Assembly: GCF_014649335.1 (NCBI RefSeq)
Contig: NZ_BMSV01000006.1
Location: 62,001-126,000, forward strand
From: Streptomyces roseolilacinus
Lineage (GTDB): Bacteria; Actinomycetota; Actinomycetes; Streptomycetales; Streptomycetaceae
Reading direction: 5' to 3'
Length of the DNA stretch: 64,000 nucleotides
This document shows positions 8,169-17,303 of this stretch, piece by piece. The first letter of the stretch is position 1; the number at the start of each line of letters is the position of its first letter. The translations under genes were made by a program, and so were the position numbers. Below the pieces are notes generated by a model. The model searched no databases. It was not told the origin of the DNA and was given only the letters and a program-made list of their open reading frames with translations.

Positions 8169-8921
8169 TCAGTCGCAGACGTGCCGGTCCCGCTCCGGGG
8201 AGTACAGGTGGCTGTCGCGGAACTGCGTCGCCGCGAGGGTGCGTCCGACGAGGATCACCGCCGTGCGCGTGATGCCCGCGGCCTTCGTCCGCCCGGCGAT
8301 GTCCGCGAGGGTGCCGCGCAGCACCAGTTCGTCGGGGCGGCTGGCCATCGCGACGACGGCGGCCGGGCAGTCCTCGCCGTAGTGCGGGACGAGTTCGGCG
8401 ACGACGAGGTCGACGTAACGGGCCGCCAGGTGCAGCACCAGCAGGGCGCCGCTGCGGCCCAGCGTCGCCAGGTCCTCGCCCGGGGGCATGGGGGTGGCCT
8501 GCTGCGCGATCCGCGTCAGGATGACGGTCTGACCGACGGTCGGGACGGTCAACTCCCGCTTCAGCGCCGCCGCGGCCGCCGCGAACGCCGGGACGCCCGG
8601 CACCACCTCGTACGGCACGCCCGCCGCGTCGAGGCGCCGCATCTGCTCCGCGACCGCGCTGAACACGGACGGGTCGCCGGAGTGCAGCCGCGCCACGTCG
8701 TGACCGGCCTCGTGGGCGGCGACCAGCTCCCGCGTGATGGCGTCCAGGTCCATGCGGGCCGTGTCGACGAGCCGCGCGTCCGGCGGGCACTCGGCGAGCA
8801 GTTCCTCCGGGACCAGCGAGCCGGCGTACAGGCACACCCGGCAGGAGGCGAGGGTGCGGGCGCCCCGCACGGTGATCAGGTCGGCGGCACCCGGGCCCGC
8901 GCCGATGAAGTAGACCGTCAT
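8169..8921 (-). CDS. cobM: Precorrin-4 C11-methyltransferase
   Basis: 250 aa, SAM-dependent tetrapyrrole methylase of cobalamin synthesis that methylates C-11 of the corrin macrocycle. N-terminal [19 protein letters not shown] and the [11 protein letters not shown] loop are family hallmarks, as is [21 protein letters not shown]; the [11 protein letters not shown] segment separates it from CobI/CobJ. It overlaps cobL by 4 nt (ATGA), so the two form one transcript. Other corrin genes are not in the window. Confidence 0.93.
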   Translation of the reverse strand: MTVYFIGAGPGAADLITVRGARTLASCRVCLYAGSLVPEELLAECPPDARLVDTARMDLDAITRELVAAHEAGHDVARLHSGDPSVFSAVAEQMRRLDAAGVPYEVVPGVPAFAAAAAALKRELTVPTVGQTVILTRIAQQATPMPPGEDLATLGRSGALLVLHLAARYVDLVVAELVPHYGEDCPAAVVAMASRPDELVLRGTLADIAGRTKAAGITRTAVILVGRTLAATQFRDSHLYSPERDRHVCD

Positions 8922-10225
8922 TGTTCCTCTGCTCCCGCCTTCGTTACGGACCACTGCGTGACCGGCATCGCCTGACGCCAGCCGGTGAAACCGCCCACCG
9001 GAACGGCGTGGGCGACCGCCAGCCGGACGAGTTCGCCGCCGTGCCGCCGGTACCGCTCGGCGAGGAGCGCCTCCGACTCCAGCGTCACGGTGTTCGCGAC
9101 CAGCCGGCCGCCGGGGCGCAGCGCCGCCCAGCACGCGTCGAGCAGGCCGGGCGCGGTGAGGCCGCCGCCGACGAAGACGGCGTCCGGCGCGTCGAGGCCC
9201 GCCAGGCCGTCCGGCGCGGCGGCGGTGACCACGCGCAGGCCGGGCACGCCGAGGGCGGCGGCGTTGCGGGCGATCCGCTCCGCCCGCACCGGGTCCCGCT
9301 CGACGGTGATCGCCCGGCACGTGCGGTGGACGCGCATCCACTCGACGCCGATGGAGCCGGAGCCGCCGCCGACGTCCCACAGCAGTTCGCCCGGCGCGGG
9401 CGCCAGCGCGGCGAGCGTCGCGGCGCGGACGTGGCGCTTGGTGAGCTGCCCGTCGTGCTCGTACGCCTCGTCCGGGAGGCCCGGTACGGCGCCGAGGCGC
9501 GGGGCGCCGGGGGCGCGGGCGCACTCGACGGCGACGAGGTTCAGCGGGTCGCCCGGCGGGTGCGGCCAGTCGTCGGCGGTGCCGTGCAGGACGCGCTCGC
9601 GGTCCGGGTGGCCCAGCTGCTCCAGCACACGCAGGCGGCTCGGGCCGTAGCCGTGGGCGCGCAGCAGGGCGGCCACCTCGGCGGGGGTCGCCGCGCCGGC
9701 GCTGAGCACGATCAGGCGGCGCCCGTCGTGGAGGGCGGCGGACAGGGTGTCGAGGGGGCGGCCGACGAGGGTGACCGTCTCGGTGTCCTCCTGCGGCCAG
9801 CCCAGGCGGGCGCAGGCGTACGCGACGGAGGACGGGTGCGGCAGGACGCGCAGCCGGTCCGGGCCGAGGACCTCGGCGAGGGCGCGGCCGACGCCGTGGA
9901 ACATGGGGTCGCCGCTCGCCAGGACCGCGACGCTCCGGTCGGCGTGCGCCGCGAGGAGGGCGGGGACGGCGGGGCGCAGGGGGGTCGGCCAGGGGACGCG
10001 GCGGGCCCGCACCTCGTCCGGGAGGAGGTCCAGCTGGCGGGCGCCGCCGCCGATGACCACGTCGGCGGCGCGCAGGGCCGCGCGGGACGGTTCGGGCAGC
10101 CCGGCCCAGCCGTCGGCGCCGATGCCGACGACGGTGACGGGGCGGGGGCCGTCTTGGCCGCCGGCCGGACCGCCGGCGGGACGACCGGCCGGACGGGGCG
10201 CTGGACTGCTCTCGGGCCTGCTCAC
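8918..10225 (-). CDS. cobL: Precorrin-6Y C5,15-methyltransferase (decarboxylating), CbiE-CbiT fusion
   Basis: 435 aa. The N-terminal CbiE methylase (residues about 28-225, with [13 protein letters not shown] and [12 protein letters not shown]) is fused to a CbiT Rossmann methyltransferase (about 235-430, with [19 protein letters not shown] and AITVERDP). The fused form is normal for CobL. It methylates C-5 and C-15 and removes the acetate carboxyl in cobalamin synthesis. About 25 Pro/Gly/Ala-rich residues precede the first domain. No cobalamin riboswitch was seen in the 94 bp upstream. Confidence 0.94.
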   Translation of the reverse strand: MSRPESSPAPRPAGRPAGGPAGGQDGPRPVTVVGIGADGWAGLPEPSRAALRAADVVIGGGARQLDLLPDEVRARRVPWPTPLRPAVPALLAAHADRSVAVLASGDPMFHGVGRALAEVLGPDRLRVLPHPSSVAYACARLGWPQEDTETVTLVGRPLDTLSAALHDGRRLIVLSAGAATPAEVAALLRAHGYGPSRLRVLEQLGHPDRERVLHGTADDWPHPPGDPLNLVAVECARAPGAPRLGAVPGLPDEAYEHDGQLTKRHVRAATLAALAPAPGELLWDVGGGSGSIGVEWMRVHRTCRAITVERDPVRAERIARNAAALGVPGLRVVTAAAPDGLAGLDAPDAVFVGGGLTAPGLLDACWAALRPGGRLVANTVTLESEALLAERYRRHGGELVRLAVAHAVPVGGFTGWRQAMPVTQWSVTKAGAEEQ

Positions 10226-10260
10226 GGGCCGGAACCCTACCGGCCGGTCGGGGGGCGGGT

Positions 10261-10294
10261 GGGGGGCGGGGCTCCTTGCGGGGCCCCGCCCCCC
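10261..10294 (-). terminator. GC hairpin behind the MerR-PP2C gene
   Basis: 15-bp stem (10261-10275 with 10280-10294, one G-U pair) closing a TTGC loop, 26 nt past the stop at 10320 and 36 nt before cobL. It probably insulates cobL from the upstream gene. Confidence 0.7.
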
Positions 10295-10319
10295 GGCGGC
10301 CGGCAGTGCGGCGGTCCGG

Positions 10320-11411
10320 TCAGCGGGTGGTGCGGGGGACCACGTGAGCCGTGGCGCAGGTGGTGTTGTCGGGGGCCCCCGCGGCGTGCGCGCGGGCCAG
10401 GAGCCCCGTCGCGGCCGCCCGCGGGGTGGGGGCCGCGGACAGGACCTCGTGGATCTCCGTCTCCGGGACCACCGCCGTCAGGCCGTCCGAGCACAGCAGG
10501 TACCGGTCGCCCGCCCGCGCCTCGTGCAGCCGCACCTCCGGGTGCCGTCCGGACTCCTCCGCGCCGTCCAGCGCGCGCAGCAGCAGGGCGCGCTGCGGGT
10601 GGGAGGCGGCCTCCTCCGGGGTGAGGCGCCCCTCGTCGACCATGGCCTGCACCACGGTGTGGTCGTGCGTGACGCGGAACAGCCGGCCGTCCCGGAGCAG
10701 GTACGCACGCGTGTCCCCGACGTGGACCAGCGCGAGGCGCGAACCGGTCCACAGCATCGCGGTCAGGGTCGTACCGGACTCCTCGTGGCCGCGCACCGCC
10801 TCGTTCGCGCGGACGACGGCGTCCTCCAGGGCGTTCAGCAGGTCCCCGGCCCGCCCGGCCGGCAGGTCATCCAGGGGGCGCAGGGCTTCGACAGCGGCGG
10901 CCCCGGCGCCGGCGCCGGACGTGCCGTACCCGTCGGCGACGGCGAGCAGCCGCTCACCGGCGTACGCGGCGTCCTGGTTGGTCTCCCGGACCAGGCCGCG
11001 GTCCGTGACGGCGGCGTACCGGATGGTCAGTTCCGTTGCGGTGGTCATCGTCGTGTCCGTTTCCGCCGGGTTCCCCGACAAGTGGTCCACGAGGAAGGAG
11101 GCCAGGTCGCGGCGGGCCGCCGTGTCGGCTTCGACGCGGGCCCAGTGGGCGCGGACCTCCCGTGCCGCCCCGGCCGCGTCCGACGCGTCGTACAGGTCGC
11201 ACACCGCGCCGATGCGCGCCAGCGGCATCCCGATCCGCCGTAGCCACGCCACCAGTCGCGCCCGTTCCAGCTGGTCCTGCGCGTAGTAGCGGTAACCGTT
11301 GGACGGGTCGACGCGGACCGGCCGCAGCAGGCCCAGCTCGTCGTAGCGGCGCAGCGCCTTCGCGGACAGCCGGGAGGCGCGCGCGAACGCGCCGATGGTC
11401 AGCAGTCCCAC
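10320..11411 (-). CDS. MerR-type DNA-binding domain fused to a PP2C protein phosphatase
   Basis: 363 aa from GTG at 11411 (GGAGGAG about 9 nt upstream). Residues about 4-72 are a MerR winged HTH (IGAFARASRLSAKALRRYDELGLLRP, NGYRYY) with a helical dimerisation part to about 112. Residues about 118-360 are a PPM/PP2C phosphatase with the metal motifs intact: DRGLVRETNQD, LLAVADGYG, VHVGDTRAYLL, YLLCSDGLT and APDNTT. Both halves look functional, so this is a DNA-binding phosphatase; the effector and phosphoprotein target are unknown. Its promoter (11455-11485) has MerR architecture, which suggests self-regulation. Lies between cobL and a small membrane protein. Confidence 0.88.
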   Translation of the reverse strand: MGLLTIGAFARASRLSAKALRRYDELGLLRPVRVDPSNGYRYYAQDQLERARLVAWLRRIGMPLARIGAVCDLYDASDAAGAAREVRAHWARVEADTAARRDLASFLVDHLSGNPAETDTTMTTATELTIRYAAVTDRGLVRETNQDAAYAGERLLAVADGYGTSGAGAGAAAVEALRPLDDLPAGRAGDLLNALEDAVVRANEAVRGHEESGTTLTAMLWTGSRLALVHVGDTRAYLLRDGRLFRVTHDHTVVQAMVDEGRLTPEEAASHPQRALLLRALDGAEESGRHPEVRLHEARAGDRYLLCSDGLTAVVPETEIHEVLSAAPTPRAAATGLLARAHAAGAPDNTTCATAHVVPRTTR

Positions 11412-11454
11412 GATCCGTCTCCTCCCCCGCCGGGCTCCCCGCCCGGCGCGCACC

Positions 11455-11485
11455 ACGTTCCGGCTTCCCGCACGGGGAAGGTCAA
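11455..11485 (-). promoter_or_regulatory. MerR-type promoter with long spacer and inverted repeat
   Basis: On the minus strand: -35 TTGACC (11485-11480), 19-bp spacer, -10-like GAACGT (11460-11455). An inverted repeat CTTCCC-5-GGGAAG (11464-11480) sits in the spacer. A 19-bp spacer occupied by a dyad is the classic MerR-activated promoter design. The start codon of the MerR-PP2C gene is 44 nt downstream. Confidence 0.7.
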
Positions 11486-11604
11486 GCGGCCGCCCCGGGC
11501 CGCCCGCGGTCGTGCGGCCGCGCCGAAGGCCACCGCGGGCGCCGCCGGCCGGCCCGGTGCCCGGACGGCGTCCGCCGGGCGGGGCGCGGGTGGGGCGGCG
11601 GGGT

Positions 11605-12021
11605 TCACTCGTGCGGGTAGAAGACGTGGAACGCCGCGCAGAAGACGGCCGCGCCGACGATCAGGCCCAGGACGGCGCTGCCGAGGAGGGTGCCGCCGGA
11701 CACGCTGTGCAGGAAGCCGATCGCGATCCCGCCCAGCGCCCCGTACGCGGGGCCCCGCGCCTCCCTCGGCAGGGCGTGCCGCGCCCGGACCAGGGTGTGG
11801 CAGAGCGCGCCGAGGACCAGGCCGGAGACGAGCCCGAAGACGACGTGGCCCCACGTGGTCGGGCCGTCGCCGCGGACGAGGAAGCCCGCGTACAGGGCGT
11901 ACACGAGGGCGAGGGCCGCGGGGAGCGCCCGGCCGAGGGCGGTGCCGCGGCGGGCGGCGGCGGTGCCCGCGCGGGGGCGGGTGCCGCGGCGGTGCCGGGC
12001 CGGGGCTGTGTGGGCGCCCAT
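11605..12021 (-). CDS. Small four-helix membrane protein, hypothetical
   Basis: 138 aa with an Arg/Ala-rich cytosolic N-terminus (about 35 residues) and four hydrophobic segments (about 37-52, 63-80, 94-108, 115-133). Strong GGAAGGAG site 6 nt before the ATG at 12021. I do not recognise a named family. It is divergent from the APC permease, with a 203-bp shared upstream region. Confidence 0.65.
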   Translation of the reverse strand: MGAHTAPARHRRGTRPRAGTAAARRGTALGRALPAALALVYALYAGFLVRGDGPTTWGHVVFGLVSGLVLGALCHTLVRARHALPREARGPAYGALGGIAIGFLHSVSGGTLLGSAVLGLIVGAAVFCAAFHVFYPHE

Positions 12022-12224
12022 GGCTGCTCCTTCCGACGGGCCTGCCGGCGGTCGTCCTCCCAGGGCACACCCGTCGGGGTGAACCGGCAAGTGGATGAGC
12101 TCCGTGGCCGATTGCCGCCGTGAACGCAATGCACGTAACACGCATCGGACCGCCGCGTTCCGGAGGCGGGATTACGATGCGGCTGTCCCTGCGCCATTTC
12201 CCCTGCCAGTCAAGGACGTTCGGC

Positions 12225-13709
12225 ATGCGCAACACTTCCGGCAGAGGGCTCCGACCCGATGCGCTGGGCACGTTCGACACCGTCCTCATGGCGGTCGCGG
12301 GCAGTGCCCCGGCCTACTCGCTGGCCGCGACGACCGCCGTGCTCGTCGGGGCCGTCGGGTTCGCCGCCCCCGCCGCGCTGCTGTACTGCGCGCTGCCCAT
12401 GCTGGGCATCGTGCTGGCCTACGGGAGGCTCGGGCGGCTCGACGTGAACGCGGGCGCCGCGTACTCGTGGGTGGGGCGGACCCTGCACCCGTTCCTCGGC
12501 TTCCTGTGCGGGTGGGCGCTGGTCGTGTCGGCGACGCTGTTCATGGTGGCGGGGTCGCTGCCGGCGGGGTCGCTGACGCTGGCCCTGTTCGACCCGGAGC
12601 TGGCGGAGGGCACCTGGCCGGCGACGGCGGTCGGGGCGGCCTGGTTCACGGTGATGCTGCTGGTGGTGCTGGGCGGGGTCCGGCTGTCCGTACGGGCGCA
12701 GCTGGTCGTCTCCGGCGTCGAGCTGGTGCTCCTCCTGCTGTTCGTGCTGGGCGCGGTGGTGCGGGGCGGCGCGGCGGCCGCGTTCGACTGGTCGTGGCTG
12801 GGGTTCGGCCACTTCGACGGGGTGTCGGGCTTCGCGTCGGGCGCGCTGATCGCGGCGTTCTACTACTGGGGCTGGGACGTCACCGGCAACCTCAGCGAGG
12901 AGACGCGCGACGGCCGGCGCACGGCGGGGCTGTCGGCGCTCGTCGGGGTGGGGGTGGTGTTCCTGCTGTTCGAGGCGTTCACCATCGCGGTCAACGTCGT
13001 CCTGACGACGGAGCAGATCACCGCGCGGGGCGACGCCGACACCCTCGCTCTGCTCGGTGACGCCGTCTGGCCGGGAATCGGCGGGAAACTGCTGGTCGTG
13101 GCGGTGATGCTGTCGACCGTTGCGACGCTGGAGACGACGCTGATCCAGGTGACGCGGACGCTGTTCGCGATGGGCCGGGACCGTACGGTGCCGGCCGCGT
13201 TCGGACGGGTGCACCGCCGCTGGAACACCCCGTGGGTGGCCGTCGCCGTCGTCGGCGGGGTCGCGCTGGCGCTGTTCGTCGCGTCGAACGCGCTCGGCTC
13301 GGTCGGTGACGTCCTGTCCGGCGCGGTCGGCGCGATGGGCCTGCAGATCGCGTTCTACTACGGCCTCGCCGGGCTCGCCGCCGTCGTCGCCTACCGCCGC
13401 CTGTTGCTGTCGTCGGTGCGGGACTTCCTGCTGGGCGGGGTGTGGCCGATGGCCGGGGCGGCGTTCATGTTGTGGATCTTCTACGAGTCGCTGGCGGAAC
13501 TGTCCACCGCGTCGCTCGTCGTCGGCCTCGGAGGGCTCGCGACCGGTCTCATTCCGATGATCTGGTACTGGCGGCGGGGTAGTTCGTACTACCGTCCGGC
13601 GAAGCTGGACGCGGTACGGGCACTGGCGGTGGAGACGGACGTGCCGTACGGCGACGCACCGCGGCAGCACCGGCCGGCCGCCGACGAGACCCTGGCGACC
13701 GACTTCTGA
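12225..13709 (+). CDS. APC-superfamily amino acid permease
   Basis: 494 aa with about twelve membrane helices. The first helix carries VLMAVAGSAPAYSLAATTAVL and the sixth AFYYWGWDVTGNLSEET, both typical of APC family members (AGT/YfnA-like). Late cytosolic tail ends DVPYGDAPRQ. AAGGA precedes ATG 12225; upstream in-frame ATGs lack a site. Imports amino acids or amines; substrate unresolved. It is followed after 35 nt by a cytosolic hypothetical gene. Confidence 0.85.
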   Translation: MRNTSGRGLRPDALGTFDTVLMAVAGSAPAYSLAATTAVLVGAVGFAAPAALLYCALPMLGIVLAYGRLGRLDVNAGAAYSWVGRTLHPFLGFLCGWALVVSATLFMVAGSLPAGSLTLALFDPELAEGTWPATAVGAAWFTVMLLVVLGGVRLSVRAQLVVSGVELVLLLLFVLGAVVRGGAAAAFDWSWLGFGHFDGVSGFASGALIAAFYYWGWDVTGNLSEETRDGRRTAGLSALVGVGVVFLLFEAFTIAVNVVLTTEQITARGDADTLALLGDAVWPGIGGKLLVVAVMLSTVATLETTLIQVTRTLFAMGRDRTVPAAFGRVHRRWNTPWVAVAVVGGVALALFVASNALGSVGDVLSGAVGAMGLQIAFYYGLAGLAAVVAYRRLLLSSVRDFLLGGVWPMAGAAFMLWIFYESLAELSTASLVVGLGGLATGLIPMIWYWRRGSSYYRPAKLDAVRALAVETDVPYGDAPRQHRPAADETLATDF

Positions 13710-13744
13710 CCACGCGACCGACCACGCGATCGGGGGGAGAAGGC

Positions 13745-14845
13745 ATGGCCGCACGCCACCGCGCCACCGGAGGGGAACGCCCGGACCGGACCGGCGCCGG
13801 GAAGCCACGGCACGGGCGCACCACGAGACGCGCCGGGGGGCTCATGGGCCGCGCGGGCCGCGCGGGCCGCTCCACGCGCGAGGACCGCTCCGCCCCCGAG
13901 CCGGACCCGTACTTCGGGGACGAGGCGCTCGGCGACGTACGCCACGACATCGCCATCGGCCGCTGGCAGGGCGTGCGGGACCTGCTGCGGGAGACCGGGG
14001 ACGACTGGCCGCGGCGCACCCACCGCGTCCGGATCCTCGCCCACGCGGCGGCCGGCACGTCGGCCGTCGAGAGCTGGCGGGCCGCCGAGCCCGACAACCC
14101 GGACGCGGCGGTGCTGCGGGCCGCGACCGAGGTGGTGCGGGTCTTCGACGCGGCGATCGCGGCGGGCCGCGGCGGCGCCGTGGACCGGGCCCGGCTCGAC
14201 TCCACGGTCCTGGCCTGCCTGTCCGCGGCGGACGCCCGGCCCGCGGACCCGATGCCGTGGGTGTCGCTGCTGACGGTGGCCCGGCTGTACGAGGGCGGGG
14301 TGAGCCGGGCGGAGCTGCGCCGCTGGTGGGACGAGCTGCGCCGGCGCGACCCGCACAACACGGAGGGCCACGTGCAGCTGCTGCGCTACTGGTCGGCGCG
14401 GTGGCACGGCACGCACGGCTCGATGTACGACTTCGCACGCGACGCGGCCGGCGCGGCGCCGCCCGGCTGCCCGCTGCCGGTGCTGGTGCAGATCGCCCGC
14501 GTCGAGGAGTACCGGTACGTGGTGGACGGGGCGCTGGGGCGGGGCCGGGGGCCCGCCTCGGTGCGGGGCTTCGACCAGCACTGGAAGCACGAGCTGGCGG
14601 TGACGGAGGTGCGGCGCACCTGGGACCGCTGGATCGGCGACCGCGCCCCGGGGCCGGTCCGGCCGGAGGAGGTGGAGCTGCTGAACTACCTGACCCACGC
14701 GGCGTGCTACGCGGGGCGGCTGGAGGTGGCGGACGACCTGTTCCGGCTGCTGGGGGCGCGGGTGTCGCGGGTGCCGTGGTCGTACACGGGGGATCCCGCG
14801 GAGCAGTTCACGAGGTGGCGCGCACAGGCCCGCGCCACCCCGTGA
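13745..14845 (+). CDS. Hypothetical protein, DUF4034-like
   Basis: 366 aa, soluble. The first 50 residues are basic and low-complexity (RAGRAGR), possibly a disordered tail; the rest is helical. The stretch LLRYWSARWHGTHGSMYDFARDAA (about residues 210-233) resembles the DUF4034 pattern of TPR-like actinobacterial proteins; this is my inference. GGGGAGAAGGC precedes the ATG. Probably co-transcribed with the permease upstream and ended by the tandem hairpins at 14905-14964. Confidence 0.65.
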   Translation: MAARHRATGGERPDRTGAGKPRHGRTTRRAGGLMGRAGRAGRSTREDRSAPEPDPYFGDEALGDVRHDIAIGRWQGVRDLLRETGDDWPRRTHRVRILAHAAAGTSAVESWRAAEPDNPDAAVLRAATEVVRVFDAAIAAGRGGAVDRARLDSTVLACLSAADARPADPMPWVSLLTVARLYEGGVSRAELRRWWDELRRRDPHNTEGHVQLLRYWSARWHGTHGSMYDFARDAAGAAPPGCPLPVLVQIARVEEYRYVVDGALGRGRGPASVRGFDQHWKHELAVTEVRRTWDRWIGDRAPGPVRPEEVELLNYLTHAACYAGRLEVADDLFRLLGARVSRVPWSYTGDPAEQFTRWRAQARATP

Positions 14846-14904
14846 AGCCCCGCTGCCGGGCCGGTCCGGCTGCCGTGCGGGTCCGGCCCGGGGTCTCGCC
14901 GCGG

Positions 14905-14964
14905 GGGAGGGCGCCCGGCTCCGCGGGGGCGCCCTCCCGGCCGCCGCCGGTCGGCGGCGGCCGG
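14905..14964. terminator. Two tandem hairpins between convergent genes
   Basis: First stem 12 bp (14905-14916 with 14927-14938), second stem 12 bp (14937-14948 with 14953-14964). They fill the gap between the DUF4034-like gene and the phosphatase gene that ends at 14974. Confidence 0.75.
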
Positions 14965-14973
14965 GCGTCGCGG

Positions 14974-17034
14974 TCAGACGCCGATCGGGCGGCCGTCCTC
15001 GCGGTAGACGGCGACGACGGACGGGCGGACCAGCTTGCCCGGGCCGTCGGGCCACGACGAGGCCGGCTTCTCGACGGACGCGCCGTCGACCTCGCCCGGG
15101 TGCTGCACGGCGACGAGCACCCGGCGGTTCTGGATGACCGGCCCGCACGTCTCGGCGCCCACCGGGACGGTCAGGAACTGCTTCAGCTCACCGCGCCGCT
15201 CGCCGTGGGTGGCCACGCCGAACAGCCCGTCGTGGGTGCCGAGCGCGTTGCCGTCCGTGGAGATCCACAGGTTGCCGTACGCGTCGAAGGCGACGTTGTC
15301 CGGGCAGGAGATCGGCGACACGCTCTCCTTCGGGTACCCGGCGTAGTACGTGGACGGGTCGTCCGGGTCGCCCGCGACGAGGAACAGCCGCCACGCGAAG
15401 CCGTCCGCCGCCGGGTCGTCCCAGTGCTCGGCCAGCTCCAGGATCTGGCCGTGCTTGTTCTTCGCGCGCGGGTTCGCCTCGTCGACGCCGGGCTTGCCGG
15501 TCGTGCCGCGCTGCGAGTTGTTCGTCAGGGCGACGTACACGCGGCCCGTGCGGGGCGACGGCTCGACGTCCTCGGGGCGGTCCATCTTGGTGGCCCCCAC
15601 CTTGTCCGCGGCGAGGCGCGTGAAGACGTACACCTCGTCGGCGGTCATGCCGGGGACGTGCGACACGTCGCCCGTGGCCAGCGGGATCCACACGCCGGAA
15701 CCGTCGAACTCGCCGTCGCCCGGGAGCCTGCCGGTGCCGTCGAACTCGGCGGCGGGCGAGTCGCCGGTCAGCTTCGCGACGTACAGGGTGCCCTCGTCGA
15801 GGAGGGTCAGGTTGTGCTCGCGGGCGGCGCGCGAGTTCCCCTTCATCATCCGCTTGGAGGAGACGAACTTGTAGAAGTAGTCGAACCGCTCGTCGTCGCC
15901 CATGTACACGACCGGGCGGCCGTCGTCGGTGAGCCGGGGCTGCGCGGCCTCGTGCTTGAACCGGCCGAGCGCGGTGCGCTTGCGGGGCGTGGAGTCGGGG
16001 TCGTACGGGTCGAGTTCGACGACCCAACCGAAGCGGTGCGACTCGTTGGGCTCCTGCTTGGCGTCGAAGCGCTTGTCGAACCGCTCCCACTTGCGCTCGG
16101 TGGCGCCGGAGCCGAGGCCGTAGCGCTTGTCGGTGGCGGTGGAGCCGTTCGCGAAGTACTGGTTGAAGTTCTCCTCGCCGTGGAGGGTGGTGCCCCACGG
16201 GGTGGTGCCGCCGGCGCAGTTGTTGAGCGTGCCGAGGACCTTGCGGCCCGACGGGTCGGCGGAGGTCTTCAGCAGGTCGCTGCCGGCGGCGGGGCCGGTC
16301 AGCTCGAACACGCTGGTCGCGGTGAGGCGGCGGTTGAGCGGGTGCCGGGTGACCGGGGTGAGCCGGCCGGTGCGGTGCTCCTCCTGCACGACGACGACGG
16401 ACAGGCCGTGCGCGGCCCAGGCGATCTCGACCTGCTCGCGGGTCGGGTTCTCCGGGTCGTACCCGCGGAACATCAGGACCTCGTCGGTGTACTCGTGGTT
16501 CGCGACGAGGATCTGGCGGCCCGGCTCGCCCCGCAGGGGCAGGAGGGAGAGGAAGTCGTTGTTGTAGCCGAACTGCCCGGCCTGCGCCTTGGCGGACTGC
16601 CGGTCCGGGTCGAAGGCGGGCGCGCCGCGCAGGATCGGCTCGCCCCAGCGGATGACGACGTTCTGGGCGTAGCCGCGCGGGACGGTGACCTCGTCGGCGG
16701 TGTTCGGCGCGACGGGCGTGAAGCGCAGGCCGCGCGCCCCCGAGGACGCGCCGGGGCGGCGCGCCGCCGCCTGCGCGGCCGTCGCGGCCTGGGCCTCCGG
16801 GGCGCCCGCGCCGAGGACGGAGCCGCCCGCGGCGGTGGCGACGGTCACCACGGCGGCGGCGCGCATCACCGAACGGCGGGAGAGGGCACTGGCGATGACG
16901 TCGCCGGCGTACTCGTTGTCGCTGGTGTTGGGCACCTCGTGGAAGCAGGCGTCGCCGCAGCGGTAACGGCAGGTCAGGGCGGATCGGCCGCCGGCATGCG
17001 GGGTTCCGGTGAGCAGCGGCAGCAGCTTGCGCAC
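14974..17034 (-). CDS. Tat-exported PhoX-family (DUF839) alkaline phosphatase
   Basis: 686 aa. Conserved leader with C-x3-C-G-x-ACFHE (residues about 22-33), then a twin-arginine motif SRRSVMR (about 52-58) before a hydrophobic stretch ending EAQA. The mature part is a PhoX-type beta-propeller: VVIRWGEPIL, NHEYTDEVLMF, NNCAGGTTPWGT, EENFNQYF, GRFKHEAA, YMGDDERFDYFYKFVS, CPDNVAFDAYGNLWISTDG. PhoX enzymes are Ca/Fe-dependent extracellular phosphomonoesterases. A GAAGGAGGA site precedes GTG 17034. A Pho box lies about 95 nt upstream, fitting phosphate-starvation control. Confidence 0.88.
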   Translation of the reverse strand: MRKLLPLLTGTPHAGGRSALTCRYRCGDACFHEVPNTSDNEYAGDVIASALSRRSVMRAAAVVTVATAAGGSVLGAGAPEAQAATAAQAAARRPGASSGARGLRFTPVAPNTADEVTVPRGYAQNVVIRWGEPILRGAPAFDPDRQSAKAQAGQFGYNNDFLSLLPLRGEPGRQILVANHEYTDEVLMFRGYDPENPTREQVEIAWAAHGLSVVVVQEEHRTGRLTPVTRHPLNRRLTATSVFELTGPAAGSDLLKTSADPSGRKVLGTLNNCAGGTTPWGTTLHGEENFNQYFANGSTATDKRYGLGSGATERKWERFDKRFDAKQEPNESHRFGWVVELDPYDPDSTPRKRTALGRFKHEAAQPRLTDDGRPVVYMGDDERFDYFYKFVSSKRMMKGNSRAAREHNLTLLDEGTLYVAKLTGDSPAAEFDGTGRLPGDGEFDGSGVWIPLATGDVSHVPGMTADEVYVFTRLAADKVGATKMDRPEDVEPSPRTGRVYVALTNNSQRGTTGKPGVDEANPRAKNKHGQILELAEHWDDPAADGFAWRLFLVAGDPDDPSTYYAGYPKESVSPISCPDNVAFDAYGNLWISTDGNALGTHDGLFGVATHGERRGELKQFLTVPVGAETCGPVIQNRRVLVAVQHPGEVDGASVEKPASSWPDGPGKLVRPSVVAVYREDGRPIGV

Positions 17035-17125
17035 GGTGTTCCTCCTTCGGCGCGCACCGCGCCGACGTGGTGTCGTGTTCGTCCGGCGGCGACGTTAGGC
17101 GGGTCCCTGACCAGGGCGGCGGCGT

Positions 17126-17152
17126 GGAAGTGAACGTGCGGTGAATGGGGTG
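17126..17152 (-). promoter_or_regulatory. Pho box (PhoP-binding direct repeats)
   Basis: On the minus strand the units CATTCACCGCA and CGTTCACTTCC follow each other with an 11-nt period (TTCAC at both; plus-strand GTGAA at 17130 and 17141). Direct repeats of 11 nt with a GTTCAC core are the Streptomyces PhoP consensus. The target is the phosphatase gene on the same strand. Confidence 0.7.
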
Positions 17153-17303
17153 CGTCGGGGGCGGTCTTGACGCCAATGGACGGCACCTGTACACGCCACT
17201 CCGGGCGGCTAACCTTACGTGTCCGCCCTGGCCAGGGATGATTCCTAGGTATTCCCAGCAGTACGGACATATACGGCACCCAATATGCGAAAGGCCATGG
17301 CCC

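Noticed and set aside
10226..10319. Cobalamin riboswitch before cobL
   Set aside because: The 94-bp gap lacks a B12-box and is filled by the upstream gene's hairpin.
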